64,000 nucleotides of DNA from Brienomyrus brachyistius (GCF_023856365.1 NC_064537.1:6708324-6772323); one strand, 5' to 3'; positions 24,116 to 38,440 are shown, numbered from the stretch's first letter. Program-made: numbers and translations. The notes: a model not told the origin generated them from the letters alone.

Positions 24116-27100
24116 CACTGACCAGAACGAATGGAATTTCTTACCCTATTTTAATCAGGCAGCTCATTTTAAAATCCTCTGCACAGACTTCCCAAAATGT
24201 CACGTTAAAAGTGACTGGTAGAGAGCGTTTGCCACTGAGAACACAAGTGTGCAAATGAAGTCTGTGATATGACTGAACATTTGGAGGTAAGTCTTCATAA
24301 TTCTGCGAAAACAGTAGCGTTTAATTTTAACATTTAATTTTCCTGTTACTGGTGCGGAGTGAGCATAAATTTACCTTTTTTTCTGCCAGAACAATTTTAA
24401 ATAACACGAACACTGAATGTGTTTAACCCATATCAATTTGCAGAATGAAAAAGAACTACATTCAAAGGCACTTTTTCATCACTATGAGGCAAAGCCTCTG
24501 CCTGGTTACTAAGCAGCAGCTACACCGCGGCGGACGTCGCGCATGGGTGCGCATGACCTCCCGCAGGCCGACAGGTGCCCGAGCCCGCCGACACCGGCTA
24601 AGGGCCTGCACTTCTGGCCCCGAGGTTAAAGCTGCCATTCTCGTGAAAGAGCATCGCTGTGTCTTTGAACCGCGAGCCGTGGAGACCGTTTTGGGTCAAG
24701 ATGTCTGCCACACAGCAGAGTACCGCGGCGTGATAACGATTCCCGGCACGCCGCCCTCGGTTTCTGACGTGCCGCAGGACTGCTGCGTCTCCTCAGCACC
24801 TCCTTGGAGCTGCATCTGCGACCTTGCTGGGGTCGAAGCAGTTAACAGCTGAGCGGCACCGCGACCAGATGCTGGTCGTTCTCTTTGGTAAAACGGCAAA
24901 AGTTGGAAAAGCTGTAGGCTAACTCTCCCGCTATGCTAATACATCACACTGGGGCAGGTGGACAGGCCGCCCAAGCAGAGGTGAGACTTTCCCTGCTACC
25001 CAAGGCAGCTGATAACTGCACAGCTTGTCACTGTTCAGTCATCGCTGCCCCCCCCCCCCCACCCCCAACATGCACACATCTCCTCTGAGCCTGGTGTATT
25101 CGGCCTTGTTAACAAAAAAATACATACCTCCTGCATTTAACAGCGTCAGTACTTTATCATTCATACTTAAAAATATGTATATTTTGAGCATTTGTTAAAA
25201 TAAAAACATACAATTTTTTTTTTTTATATTTTGGGTATTTACCAAAAACAAAAGAAGAAAAGAAAAGAAAATTATGTTCCAAGCTTCCCTGTGATTCTGC
25301 TCCCTGATTAAGTCTCATAACAAAGGCAGTGCTGGTTATAGACAACAATATCCGACTGGTCCTAGCGATCGATACATAGCCGGTGACCCGGAAAAGCACC
25401 GAAAAGTCAAACCCGCGGGGGTCTGGATCCATTTAAATGTCTGTCCCTGTGGTTTACTGGAATGCTGGGATCTTAGCTTCCCAAAAAAACGAAGAAGAGC
25501 CTTGCGCTACGCTTCCGGACACATGGCGTCTCAAAAGATTTCCCGGGTCTCTGTTTACGTCAAGGGTCTGACTTTTCCCTGAGTGTAACATCTGACAGAA
25601 GACTGATTCTCTGATATACACCACCTCGGACAATAAGGCTGCGCTGTACACTCATTACTTTTGTGCTACAGCTGTTCAAAAAGATAAAATAAAAACTCAT
25701 CGCTGCCTGGTTTGACCCATTTCCGTGGCTCTCGATAAAAAGCTGCATAGCATTTGGGATGATAACACATTTTAATGGAATTGTCCAACCCGAACAGGCA
25801 AAGACATCAATGCACAGCAGATGACAGAGATCTGGTTATGTTTAATTTCATCAGAAGGCCTGTATGTAGCGATAGCTGATTCGATTAAAACTATGCTTTA
25901 CCAGGCAACATACACTAGATAATGTTAAATTAGACATAGTTCGAAATAAAAACGGCAGAAAACGTAAAAATGACAAACTGCTCAGCTGTGTTCTGTGTTT
26001 GCCCTAATGAAGACGTCACTGAAGGAGCATTTCAGGCAAATCTGCGGAATCTGTTGACATGTATTTAAACTGCCAGCCGTCAGAACCTTCGAACTTCATA
26101 GGTAATTTTATTCACGACATCGGTTTGTTTAGTTGAATCATCTCTCCGCTGATACCTCCACCTTCCCTGGATTCACTCGCTGTGGTGTTACCTAATGCTA
26201 CAGTGAGCTGCTTGCAAACAGAACGAGTCCAGGCTTAAGAAAACACCATCAAATATATTTTGGTTAATAAAAAAAATATATATATCACCATATCAGCCAA
26301 GTAAGGGGACCTCCAACTTAATGCAATTGTTGGAGTTCAAACTTTTTTTTATCGGAGGATTGGCGTCAGCATGTAGCTCTATGGACAATATCTTAACCAT
26401 TCTCTGAAAAAATGGATCATATAATTGATGCTCAATACCTGAAGAGTATGTGGCCATAGTGTTTTACTTAATTTCCACATCAGCACCGCAACATACAGTC
26501 AATTCCAAATAAAATGTAAATACAACCGATCCGATTCAGAGCCTTTACGGTCATTATACTATTACAATGACATGCTATCTCTCTAAAAGCAATGTAATAA
26601 GTAAAGAAAGCAATGGTTCAATAAATATACGCTTTCAGTATATGATATACAATATCACCGCAGTGGTGTCATTAGTGTTTAGAGTAGTGATCATTCAGGA
26701 GGGCATATTTACAGGATACTATCACTGGGTACATGTGATATACCTGTGGAAAGTAAACAATCTACAGCTCCATGAATTTATAAGAGAATTGTACTTAGGA
26801 CAATAGCTAATATAAAATTTCAATTCCATATGTAACCTATACCACTGAATCCAGCTTAAGAGATGCATCCATTAGCCACAGGATGGTTGAGTTCTGCTTG
26901 TGGTGTGGTGCATCTGGGCAAATGATAGATGACAAGCAGTTTATTCAGTATCGATAATCTCCAACAATACTCTGCAACTTTACCCTAAAAGTCAGTGCTA
27001 TTTGGTTTACGGGAAACGTGTTTGTCAGTTTAGTTTGTGCTTGGCTTGTGCAGGAATGACCACCAATTGACTGCAGCACATCGCCGTGTTGCGGAGATGT

Positions 27101-28175
27101 TCTTGCGGCATACAACGGCATGCGCTGATTCGATGGATGCGTCCATTTAATGCGATTTCCATGCAGGCACATACATAGACTACAGGTGCTGTGTGGCTCA
27201 CATCAAACCAGAAAGAAGTCATTGGAGAAATGCCCTGCCCTCCTCTCTAAACACCGCAGCGTAGTAGAGGTTTGCAGGAAGCCTTATTTTCCCCTCATTT
27301 ACACTCAACCAAGGTCTGTGTAATCAACAAAACACAGGCCATGGGAATTATGGTATACAGACAAACGGTGTGGAGAAAAACTATTTCAGATAAAGGCCCA
27401 CAAAGCAAAGTTCAAAACAATATGAAGCAAAGAGTAACTCATGCATCATTGCAAGCTGCCCAGAAATCGTGGTTCAAAGGTCAAGATGAGAATATATATT
27501 TTTTTTTATTATTAAAACTTTCCCCAAATAGAATCTCCACCTAAATGTGGGTTTAAAGAGGGAACGGGTATGCAAATAAGATTGGTCATGCACATTTACA
27601 TAACCTCCTTATACCAACAACCAGCCCACTTGATAAACTCGCATAGGTACATTACAGAATGTGTCAACACACTACAGTGCTGAAACGTCTCTCAAGGCCT
27701 GCATGGGACGGCTAGCAGCAGCTGACCCTCAAAGAATCCTCACATTCTGTGGCAAAATCATATATATTAAGAGGAACCCAGAGATGCTTGTTTTGATTTT
27801 GCGGCGGGGAAAATGTGCAAGGAGATCTAAATTACGTTACATGTCACCTGAAAACACCTACTTTTGGAAGAAAGAAATTTGCTTATTACGTTGTGACAAT
27901 TAAGACGGGCAATTGTTCAAGATGACTAAGGTCACGGCTCTATTCCGCAATACTAATGATGCGTAAGAATTATTGGAAAGGGCTGTTTTAGAAAGGATTG
28001 GTGTGACTGATATGCGTTACTTATGGCTGAAATAACCGAAAGGAAGGCTGTAGATACTCTAGTTTGGTATCAGTCGCTACTCAAGTTGTTAATCATAAGG
28101 ATCCATATCAATGAATCACCTGTTTACTTGAACTAACATCAAACAGGCCATACATCTTGAGGCATTTCGCATAAG

Positions 28176-28363
28176 CTGGAGTGGGGAGCCTGACGCATGG
28201 AGGTGTGGGGGCGGGTTTTTTGGGATGACCTCTCAATCAGCCAATAAGAGTGGATCCCCAGGACTGGAGCTGAGAACCACTGTTTTATTACTGGCTGATT
28301 GAGAGGTCACTGCAAAAACCCAAACTCACACCCGCCCTCCATGGAACAGGTCCCCCACCCCTG
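28176..28363. mobile_element. 188-bp hAT-like palindromic MITE
   Basis: The right end, read on the minus strand, starts CAGGGGTGGGGGACCTG. The left end CTGGAGTGGGGAGCCTG is its diverged partner. Inner arms match closely as GACCTCTCAATCAGCCA and its inverse, around CCCCAGGACTGGAGCTGAGA. No reliable TSD. Confidence 0.8.
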
Positions 28364-28385
28364 GTTTAGAGTAAAGTCTGAAGAG

Positions 28386-28565
28386 GGAGGATGTTATAGG
28401 TTCGAATCCAAAGCAAACACCCGTATTAGGCTAAGTGAAGCTGTTAACCCGGAGCACTGCAGAAGTTACAGAGTTGTATATTGAGACAATATATAAGCTT
28501 TGCAAGCCACGCTGGAAAACACTGTCTGCTAAGCAGATCGATAATAATGGCAATGGCATTGGCTT
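28386..28565 (+). repeat. tRNA-derived SINE fragment
   Basis: A perfect B box GGTTCGAATCC is followed by a body with TTAACCCGGAGCACTGCAGA, ACAGAGTTGTATATTGAGAC and GTCTGCTAAGCAGAT, then an ATAATAATGG end. This is the usual layout of fish tRNA SINEs. The A-box head is poorly preserved. It abuts the 28.2-kb MITE. Confidence 0.7.
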
Positions 28566-30278
28566 TTCAGCGTGTAGCCGTTCGGTTCGCCCTGCCACCC
28601 ACACACTCAGATGTTGCACTACTACCGCACATATCGGCATAGATGAAGCTGTACTCCATTCTCCGAAACGGCAAACGAGCGCTTGAGAATTGGGGGGGAA
28701 AATAAACGTTTACGAGCACGTCAGCGGGGCCCTGAGAAATGCGTATGCGGAATGAGAGAGGAATTACATTACACCTCAGGTGATGGGCCGACGTGGTCGA
28801 GACATTTGTGTTGCTGCTCCGCTCATCTGGTTAGTAGAATTTGATTCAATGCATCTGGCAGCAGAACAACAGCTGGAGAGTCAGCGATGGGCCGGGACCA
28901 ACGTGGCAGCGCCGCAAGAGCCTGCATCGACGACGGATATGTGGGCTTAATGAATTTGGAAAGCAGAGTCCCAGTGAAACACAAACTTCGCTAGATAGGT
29001 CTAACCATGTAATGCAAGTGTAACACAACTGACACGTTTATTTGAGTCGAAAAGCCGAGCTGAAGATTCAAAGGGCCTTTAGTATTCCCGGAGTTACCTG
29101 GGAGTGAACAAACTCTTGCTGTAAAGGAATGCCCACAAAATAAATGAGCACCCCTACGTTTTTACCTCCAGACAAGATTGGTAAGCTAGTGTCACAAGGT
29201 GGCAGCAGGGGGCGTAGCGGTGAAAGAATGAGAGCTAACTGCCCATTAATACCCCAGGGGTTGCATCACTTGAACAAAGAAGCTAAATCCTAGTGCCTAT
29301 TCTAAAAAAAGCATAAAACTAAAGAATTATACTGGCTATATGTTTACCATTACAAACACTCATTTTACAAGGAAGACAGACCATGTTGGAATGGGATGCA
29401 TCGACGATAAGACAGGAACCCCCCTAAGGAAAAGGATCTTTATGTTATCCACGTTATAACTCAGGCTGCAGGCTCTCTTACTAGGATATATTCTCACTTG
29501 CAATACTACATGCTACTTCTCTCATAACCGACTGCTCCTACTGCTGTTTGTATTACTGTAAGAGCAACAAGAAAATCATTCATACGTTCCCCTCATAGAT
29601 TTGCTTCTTGCCTTAAAGGTATTGAGGTCAAAATATAATGCCTTGTAGCGGATTTGTATAAGTCTGAAGTCTGTTTCCAACAGGAAGGGGAAAACAGTCC
29701 ATTCACAACTGGTATGGGGCATTTGGCAAAACACACTTTTTTTATAATGAGAAAACTCGTTGCCCATCATTTTCAAGAGCCTTAATTATGTAACAAACAA
29801 TACTTGCTTTCACCATGAAAACAAATCACATCAGCTACATTCAGTCTCTTTGACAGCTATATTCAAAAATACAGCTAGTAATGTTAGTAACTTGGAATAC
29901 ACCAACAGCTACATTTGATCCTTTTCAGTTCACCAAGGAATTTAAAAATGATTTTCAGCATCAGTATAGCCCCCCAAAAAGCAACGATTCAAGTTTATAT
30001 TTTGGGAGCATAATAGTTTTCTGTGTGATTATTGACAGAAATGCTTCACATGCCCATTTCATCAGAGGTCTTTCTGACTTGTCAAAAAGTGAGGACAGTT
30101 AAAGGTGCCTAATAATAAAAATAATAAAAAACGTAACAAAAGCCTTGAACACAGAATTATTTAATATCAGTTTCTGTAGGAACATACAACACCCCCAAAA
30201 AACTAAAACGAAAAACGCAAGAAAGATGCTGTGTGGTTGAAAGTAAAGGAAGGCACAAGTGTTTCATACTTAAGGTCA

Positions 30279-30839
<561 letters not shown>

Positions 30840-31189
30840 TTAAGTTATTTACCGCAAAACAGGCAGTAAAGGAGCTCGCAACAACCAGACACTTAACCGC
30901 TAGCCTATTTCTACATATACACTTTCTAGCGACTATTTCCGCGACTGCAAAAAAAAAAAAAAAAGAACGAAGCGTTCAGACTCCCTGTACGTGTCAAAGG
31001 TAAATAAAGAATAATCTTTAAAAGTCTGATGCAAATAAACTGCAGAGCGATCGCGCTAAAGGGGAAATGCACTATCGATTAATGATTAGTGACGTGAATG
31101 GCACGGCAGTGGAAATAAAGCATCGGTGCGTCTTTTTAGCAATCAGATCTAACACGTGTATGTTGGCGTATGTGCTGACCGGCATGTGT

Positions 31190-31211
31190 GCGGTACCGGT
31201 ACCGGTACCGC
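31190..31211. repeat. 22-bp perfect palindrome of GGTACC units
   Basis: Three overlapping GGTACC hexamers flanked by GC on both sides form a perfect 22-bp palindrome, about 610 bp upstream of the cacng2 ATG. A perfect octamer ATGCAAAT (POU type) lies at 31029-31036, some 150 bp away. Function is unknown. Confidence 0.9.
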
Positions 31212-31849
31212 CTGGAAAGCAGCGCAAACTGAGGAATAGGAAGGTGGGGGTGTGAGCTTACAGTGATGACATGCTCCCGTAGATTACAATTTTTTTTCCA
31301 CAAAGCGTGTCAATTAACAATTTTATGGTTTTAAAAAAGAACGACGCTGGAGAATTATCTAGGCTGTATTACTTTTCGTTTTGCCTATGCGCCTAAAAAA
31401 ATCACCTCCCCCCGGTTAGCGTATATTCCTAACCTAACTTATGCTGTTCATGCATCTCTCAGTATCTCTATGAATCTGCCTATTTACATTTATCTGACTA
31501 TTAAATTAATGGAGAGATCAAGGGAACAAACGGGGACGGGTGTTGATGGGGGGTGGGGGGTAGGAAAATCTTTAAAAATGAACACACACACACAAACACA
31601 CTAATAACTGCCCCGAATCAAGAATAAAGAAATTAGATAAATAACCAAGTTGCTAACGTATATCTGCCATATGAAATCATTTAAGAAATTGGCCAGTCCA
31701 GCCCAATAAAGAAATGAGCAAAGAAACGAGAAAATGAAGCAGTGGGGGAAATAAATGAAAATAACAACCGCTAGTTTTCCTTTTTCCTAAAATTCTGATC
31801 CCCAGTTTCCATATGTGGCCTCTATCTCGCAGAAGGTCTCCACCGAAAA

Positions 31850-32420
31850 TGAGAATCTGCTGTCAAAAGAGGCGCCGACGACGATCCGAGCGGAGAGGGG
31901 AGCATCCAGCGACGCGAACCGAGCATCACTCGACATAGAGCCGCGCTGAAGATGAGGGCGAGCGGGGGGCGCCGCCGGAGCCGCTCCACGCCTGTCGTGC
32001 TGCCGTCGCCGGAGCTCGAGTATCCAAATCCGCGGCGCTTAAATCACACCCAGAACCGGAACCACAATAGACCCGCTTGCATAGCCCTTGCGCCATGTAA
32101 GATAAAAGTATGATGAATGAAAAAAAATATCAGAGGAAAAAATATATTAAAGAGGAAGCAAAATACAACAATCCTTTTTATGCCTCCTTTTTTTCTTGAC
32201 TGTTCAGACAGAAGATGAGAGGTAGGGAGGGGGGTAGATGGTGGGAGGCTGAGGAAGAAAAAAATTACACAATCATAAGAAAAAGATCCACGCCACAGCA
32301 CGCCAAGCTGACAGCACAGAGCGCGAGCGCGGCAGAGGGGGCGCAGATGGAAGCCAGTATATTCAGGTTATCGGTGCGAGCGCTACACATCTGATGTCCC
32401 CTCTCTCGGGCGATGGCTCT
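31850..32420. promoter_or_regulatory. CpG-rich block upstream of cacng2, likely promoter or 5' UTR
   Basis: By eye, CpG density rises sharply at 31,867-32,045 (GGCGCCGACGACGATCCGAG, GGGGGCGCCGCCGGAGCCGC) and again at 32,318-32,420, while flanks are AT-rich. Long 5' UTRs are typical of cacng2 in other vertebrates, so this may be the real start region. It could also serve a divergent noncoding transcript. No ORF of note lies here. Confidence 0.5.
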
Positions 32421-32593
32421 TCCCTTTCCAGTTTGCTGCTGGTGTGTTTAATTCCTCCGTTATTTCAGAATTTTTAATTTATTATTTTTTTAATGCATTC
32501 ACGCGGACCGTGCGTGCCGCTCCTCCAGTGGATCCCAGCGCTGAAAGCTTGTTGCTGGATATACATTAAAGATTTTAATTCCGTTTTCGGGAT

Positions 32594-32617
32594 GGGGGGG
32601 GGGGGGGGGGGGGGGGG
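32594..32617 (+). repeat. G homopolymer, 24 bases
   Basis: Uninterrupted G run inside a longer G-rich stretch (to about 32,645), about 180 bp beyond the CpG block upstream of cacng2. Confidence 0.9.
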
Positions 32618-33328
32618 CGGGGGTGGGGGAGCTGCTGGTGGTGGGACTGGTGATTGCTTGTGTATATGTATATAAAACGAAGGGTGTTGGGGTCAATAAG
32701 ACCCGGTAAAAAGACGAGTGGTAAGTAGGTATTTATTTATATATTTGTTTTTATCAGGGATGACGGCGCCGCGTGTATGTCAGGGGGGAGCCGTTTTTAA
32801 CATCCAGTGGGTTTCCCTCACTATTAAAATTTCATACTAATGTGTGTTCGGTCGTTACTTCTTCCTTGCCAAGTAATATTTTATGCCTGATTAAAAACAT
32901 TATCAATTATTAGCAGACATATATAATATATTAAAGGTAAGACTGTAAGTCATTTTGGATTGCCAAAAAAATGACCATACGATTTATATAATTTACTATT
33001 GCGCAGCTGCTTCCCGAAAACAGTAGGAGAATTACGGGAGCAATTCGGGTTAAACACTTTGCTCAGAGGTATTATAGCTCGGGATGGGACTCGAACCAAG
33101 AGCCTACTTGCCAGATGACACCCAGCCGTCCAGGTGATCTGGCTGACTTCGTCTCGAGCGAAAGGCGAGGGTGTTTATCGCGACGCTTCCTAACTTTGCC
33201 TCGCCGCAGTCAGCCCGTAAAATCTGGGTCAGTGTCCAACAAAAGAAGAGAGACTTTGCTTGGCGTTCGTGCCGCCTTTCGTCCTTGTGTTCTAGGCCGA
33301 AAATGAAAGCGGTGAAACGCACCCCCCC

Positions 33329-33373
33329 CACACACACACACACACACACACAGACACACACGCGCGCGCGCGC
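33329..33373 (+). repeat. (AC)n then (CG)n microsatellite
   Basis: AC repeats pass into CACGCGCGCGCGCGC, a Z-DNA-prone alternation. Confidence 0.9.
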
Positions 33374-34339
33374 ACGATACCGTTATACTGTTGCTCAGTC
33401 GCATCCAAGCGCCCTGTCTCCCTCTTGCTTTGATACGACGCACTTACACTGACGTGAGTTTTGATGGGTTCTGTGGTGAAAGAAATTAGGGGGGAAGCCG
33501 GTCTGGAGATTACAGGCCCAGTAAAGCTTATGAAGGGTTTAGATTTTTCATTGGCTGAGAATTGCCAAAGCAGACTAGTATAAATATAAGCACAATGTGT
33601 GAGTCTGTAAACCTGCTGTGCTTTGCACAGGCTCCTGAAACTCGCGAATAACACGTGGCAGCTTATTTTACTTTTTGAATAAGCTTGAATTCAATATCAG
33701 ACCAAGCCTGGGAACTCTAAAAAGGTGTCAGTCCAAATGTGCCACAATGACCCCCCCCCCTTAAATCCTCCCCCGCCGCCTGCTGCACCTCGTCGATTTG
33801 AATGTCAGACAAGCCCATGTCTATATTCATGCTAAAGCAGGGGTGGCATGGTGAGAGGCCTGCGTGTTCACACGCATTTAATCCATGCAGCAGATTCGCA
33901 ATGCATGCCGCCGCTCATCGCATTGGCCCGCAGATCTCCTGCATGGTGCCCCTTCTCCCTAGCGTAGAGGACGTATTTAACATGCAGGTCTGCCTGTGGC
34001 CCTGGACCAGTCAGTGATACAGGACGGAGATTCAGAACATCCTGATGCGGACCCAGTAGGGAGCGGACAAGATCTTTGGGGGGGTGTGGGGGGGTGGCGA
34101 CGGGGGCTGCATAACCTGCGCGGCATGAATCGGCACCCCCCCAACTGTGCCACGTCCTGGTGTGAATACCGTCCCATGTGGGGTCGAGCTTGCAATGTCG
34201 TTCTGCCCCCCCCCCCTCGCGCACTGAAAGACAAATTACGTGCACTGCGAAACAAGCAGAATGACAGAAATCCATCATAAAACACCCAAAAGGAAGTTGA
34301 TAAACACACAAAAATGTTATTTATGCTGTTCTGGGCTCT

Positions 34340-34480
34340 TTGACGGAGGTGTACCCAAGGGCAGGGCCAATGTCACCAGCTGGAAGTTGATTGGCTCCTT
34401 CTCCTTTCAGTCACTGATCCAAAACATATCATTGACTAATAATAAGGTTGTTGTATGGATTATGGCCCCTCTTATCCTAG
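34340..34480 (-). repeat. Family D dispersed repeat, copy 4 (inverted)
   Basis: On the minus strand: TAAGAGGGGCCATAATCCAT, TCAATGATATGTTTTGGATC, AGCCAATCAACTTCCAGCTG. Same order as the other copies. Confidence 0.8.
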
Positions 34481-35093
34481 ATCACCCCTGATCTCTGACA
34501 CATGTGAAATAGACAGAACTTGACTCTATGTGAAGCACGGTACAGTAAAAGGATGCAAAAAATCTGATTACATGCTCAGCGATGCTGGGCTGCTATCACA
34601 CACCTACCCCAGGGTTCTGCACCTCATCCGTATGGAAGGGAAGCACCGGTTCCACATCACACCTTGGAGCATCAGTCGTCTCCCACTGGCTGGGCTGTTT
34701 GGCTGGAACGCAGCGTGTCTGTCATTCCTGTACCTGCGCACAGCTTCCTTCGGGAAGGAGAGCTGGAGGGACAAGGTGCCATTAGCTAGATCACAGCCAT
34801 CTCCTGAAAAATGAGCCGGACCGCCTCGCTGTTTGGCCCACGACTCCGCAGCTGGGTTGCCGCTAAACGCCAGTTGTCTCCCCATAAGGTAACGGATGGA
34901 GGTGCTCTAGGACCCAACAGGCTACTTTTATGATGATAAATCACACAGTGAGCAGCAGGGAAAATATTACAGCGGCTTTCCTGAATACTTTCCACTAAGT
35001 TTTACTTGTGAAAGTTGGCTTGTGTGCTTTGCCCGTTGCTTGTGTTTTTCTTATTACCTTCACCCGCTCGTTTGGGGAGACCTGGTTCTACGC

Positions 35094-35332
35094 CAGGGCT
35101 GCCCGGTCCTACTCCTGGAAATCTACCGTCCTGCAGAGCTCATGCAGATAAACAGGCCTGTCTGTAGCACTTCAGTATTAGAGCCAGCATAGCTTCAACA
35201 TAGCTCACTCTAATACTGAGATGCTACAGAAGGGCTTGATTATCTGCATGTATCAGGTGTGTTAAATTAGTGCTGCACTAAAGCTCTGCGGGATGGTAGT
35301 TCTCCAGGAGCAGGGTTGGGTCTACACCACTG
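35094..35332. mobile_element. 239-bp hAT-like fold-back element with inner palindrome
   Basis: The left end is CAGGGCTGCCCGGTCCTACT. The right end, inverted, reads CAGTGGTGTAGACCCAACCC and then shares CTCCTGGA, CTACC and GCAGAGCT with the left arm. In the middle, CTGTAGCACTTCAGTATTAG and its inverse form a separate inner palindrome. TSD not convincing. Confidence 0.8.
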
Positions 35333-38169
35333 GTTCATGACCCAGCCTTTCTTCCCTACCAAGACAGGCCATATTCTTCTTCTGTTTCCTCAGCTACACA
35401 CCTGATTTTACCTATTACCTCGATTTCTAGCTTCAGTTATACAAGTGGAGTCTCTGAGCTCTGAGATCATCACCTCAATTATCCTGATTGGCCCCTTAGG
35501 GGTTCCACTTGTTGGGATGTGAACCCTCAACCTTCCACAACAACCGAGCAGCCAGCCAATGGGGTCCATCACCCACCCGCAGGCCGAGCAGCAACATCAA
35601 TCATGCATTGCTACTGGCAGGTTCCGGTGGGTAGCTGCTTCGTGTCCCTTTGTGTTCTTCCAGTCGCTCTGCGTTTAGTTCATTCATCGGAACCAAAAGC
35701 CCCAAACAGCCGCTGGGGGCACCCGATCACATGATGCAGTCGTGACTCGGAACTCATGAGTCACGGGGGCTACAGCAATACTCCCCCCCCAAAAGAAGAC
35801 CAGCAATTACAAAGGCTCATATGTTATAAGTAGCCTTGCTTTGGCCTGGCTCTGCTTAACGACGCTGAGCATGATCCCCGTTCTCTGCGCCAGCCCCCCC
35901 ACGACCTCTCTGGTTGGCACCCATCTTTTCATGGTTCAACTTTCGGTGGAGGCCCACAAGGGAGGACTAAGGGCACCATTGTAGCAAGGAAGCAAAAAAG
36001 AGAGAAGAGCTTGTGTCCAAAAACAATGGGGAAAACAGAGAGCCCAGTAATCAGCAAGGCCCCAGATGCACAGAAACCACCGGAAAGTGGCAGATCCGGT
36101 ACTTCCGGCCATGAGAGTTCCAGCTCGCTGCATGACGGGGGCTCGACCCCTGCGCTGCGCCATCATTGGCCGTATCTGTGATGGGTGCTGACAACAAACC
36201 AGAGTTAAACCAATCAACGTGTCCCTTCACCTAATTAGCTAGACATGCTCAAGAATGCTATATTTTATCTATGTCCTTGCCCTTGTTAGACAGAGGCCTA
36301 ATATTCGTCATCTGAAATCTTTAATTAGACAGTCTCTAGATGATGCCGAATTTCCAAAGCAATTCCGACGGATATAATTCATGTTGCGAAAACAGATGAT
36401 CTTGGAGCAAGACTCCCTTTTATATGAGTTCTGCCGTTTAAAATCCCCATCGATTTCCGTTTATTACTGCATCCAGACACTCCATCTTGTACTCTCTGTC
36501 TGTGTCTTGCACATCTCGGCTGGGCCCCTTCCCCTAGGACCAGCCTCTCTGTAGCGATGGTCACGGATTTGCCCTGGCCGCACCCTGCCCCCCCACCCCA
36601 CGTACTCAATACCACCGAAACTTTCTTCGGCTTCTCCCTTGCCCTGGGTATCCTCCCCCCAGGCTTTCGAGCCCAAGGAGACACCAAGGGCAACTCGCCC
36701 ACCCCCCCTTAAAAAAAATGACCCTGTCCCCTCTGTGTGCCAGAACTGGGGCAGAATCGCGACAGCTCCGCGCGGTACGTTTCCGACCCATCTGGTGGCT
36801 CCAGGCGAGCTTTGAAAAGGAAGCAAGACGGAAACTTAAGATGCATTTCAAGGAGACAAAGGAGTACTTCAGCAGGGGGCACGCTGGTCAAATGTGAGTC
36901 GATTAAAACTGGGCTAAAGGGCTACATTTCACTTAGCAGCTCATGGTGGTTTAGCTTGCTGGCTAATTCTTGCCGCCTCATGCAGTATCCAGCCGCCTGA
37001 ATGATCAGCGGAAGATCTGCAGTTTGAGTTCGCACACCTGCATCTGCGAGCATCTCTCCGGTTCCTGCTGGCAACATCGGGGTATGACCTTTGCTCAGCT
37101 CTTCCCCAGCAATGTCCGACTTTGTGTGTTCATCCAGGTCTGCTCACCACACCAGCCACCTCGGCTACCTGCTGACCAAACTGGACTCACAGACCACCCC
37201 CCCCCCTGCTAATTAGCTAAAGCAACCAGGAAATCAACTCTTGAGAGTTTAGAATGGAGAAAAAGCGTACTCCTAAGTTGAAAAAAATAATACTAATAAA
37301 AAAAAAAGAAGAAAACCCTTTGAAAGTTCCCCTGGCAGCTAATTGCACATGATTACTGGGAGTCCCCAGTCAAGCGCCTTCTCCAGGATCCCCGCTGTGC
37401 TGGAAGTGGACACCCCCCTCCTTCCATGGACGCCTAAACAGCGAGTCCCCCGACAGTCTCCTGCAAAGCGCCTCTGGGACCACCGGCTAATTTTATTTGA
37501 TTCATTCATATTGGAGTAGCACAAACGAGGCTTTTGCCTTCCCTGCGCCGTATCCCCCTTGTGTTGCAGCCGGCGAGATGCAAGTTGAAAAGACATCAAG
37601 GCTGGGGCGATTTGTAATGAATCACTTCAGCTCAGTTCCTGTCCCAGCTCACTCCGAAGAGCTTAGGAAACATGTTCGGCAAAAACAGCAGCGTCATAAA
37701 TGAACATAGCGGCGATTAATGTCCTGATGACCCTGCAGATATTCTCTCAGACACAGGGAAAGTGTCACCCCTGGGGTTTGGGCCTGGCACAATGGGCCGG
37801 CTTGACCTAGCGCATCCTTAAAGGGCAATAGACCCCCGTCATCACTGACTCCAGTTAACGCTGCAGAAGTACATTGTACCTAACTGCTGGAGTGTGTTAG
37901 AGCTGGATCTCAGTCAGGGCAGTAGCTAGACAACCCAGCCCCCCTGAGACAATCTTCCTTAACCTCACGGTGTTGCAATCCAGTCCCAGACAGTCCACAT
38001 TTTTCTCCCTCCCAACTCCCAGGAAGCCTTGATCCTTGTGTCAAGCAATCAAGAATGAAGCAAACAATCAAGATCACCGAATCCCTGGTACTGGAAGCTG
38101 GGAAGGAACAAAAATGCGGGCTGTCTGGGACTCTCCAAGTACTGTGTTGAGAAACACTGGCTTAGGAAA

Positions 38170-38440
38170 TGCAGACTTCTGACAACCCTGGAAAATTTCC
38201 CAAGAAGCACGAAACACACGTAGGATGGGACAGACGCCGATCACGGAGCAAACAACATGTGCAAATGCGAGACTCCAGACTGCCTAACCCTGTGTCCTTT
38301 GACTGTGAGAGGAAACCGGAGCACCCAGAGGAAACCCACTCAGACAGAGGGATCACATGGCCACATGGGGGGGGAGGGGATCGACCCCCCCATCTCAGAA
38401 AACGTGAGGTCACAGTATGACTCACTGAACCACCAAACGC
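38170..38440 (-). repeat. Family A dispersed repeat
   Basis: GACTGTGAGAGGAAACCGGA, GCACCCAGAGGAAACCCACT and GGGATCGACC, then CTGAACCACC, match the reverse orientation of family A. Confidence 0.75.

Noticed and set aside
24445..24852. 135-codon forward ORF
   Set aside because: Not low complexity, but resembles no family I know, lies in a presumed intron and lacks supporting signals.
26205..26222. GAGCTGCTTGCAAACAG as part of cacng2 exon 2
   Set aside because: The translation does not give the expected exon 2 residues in any frame.
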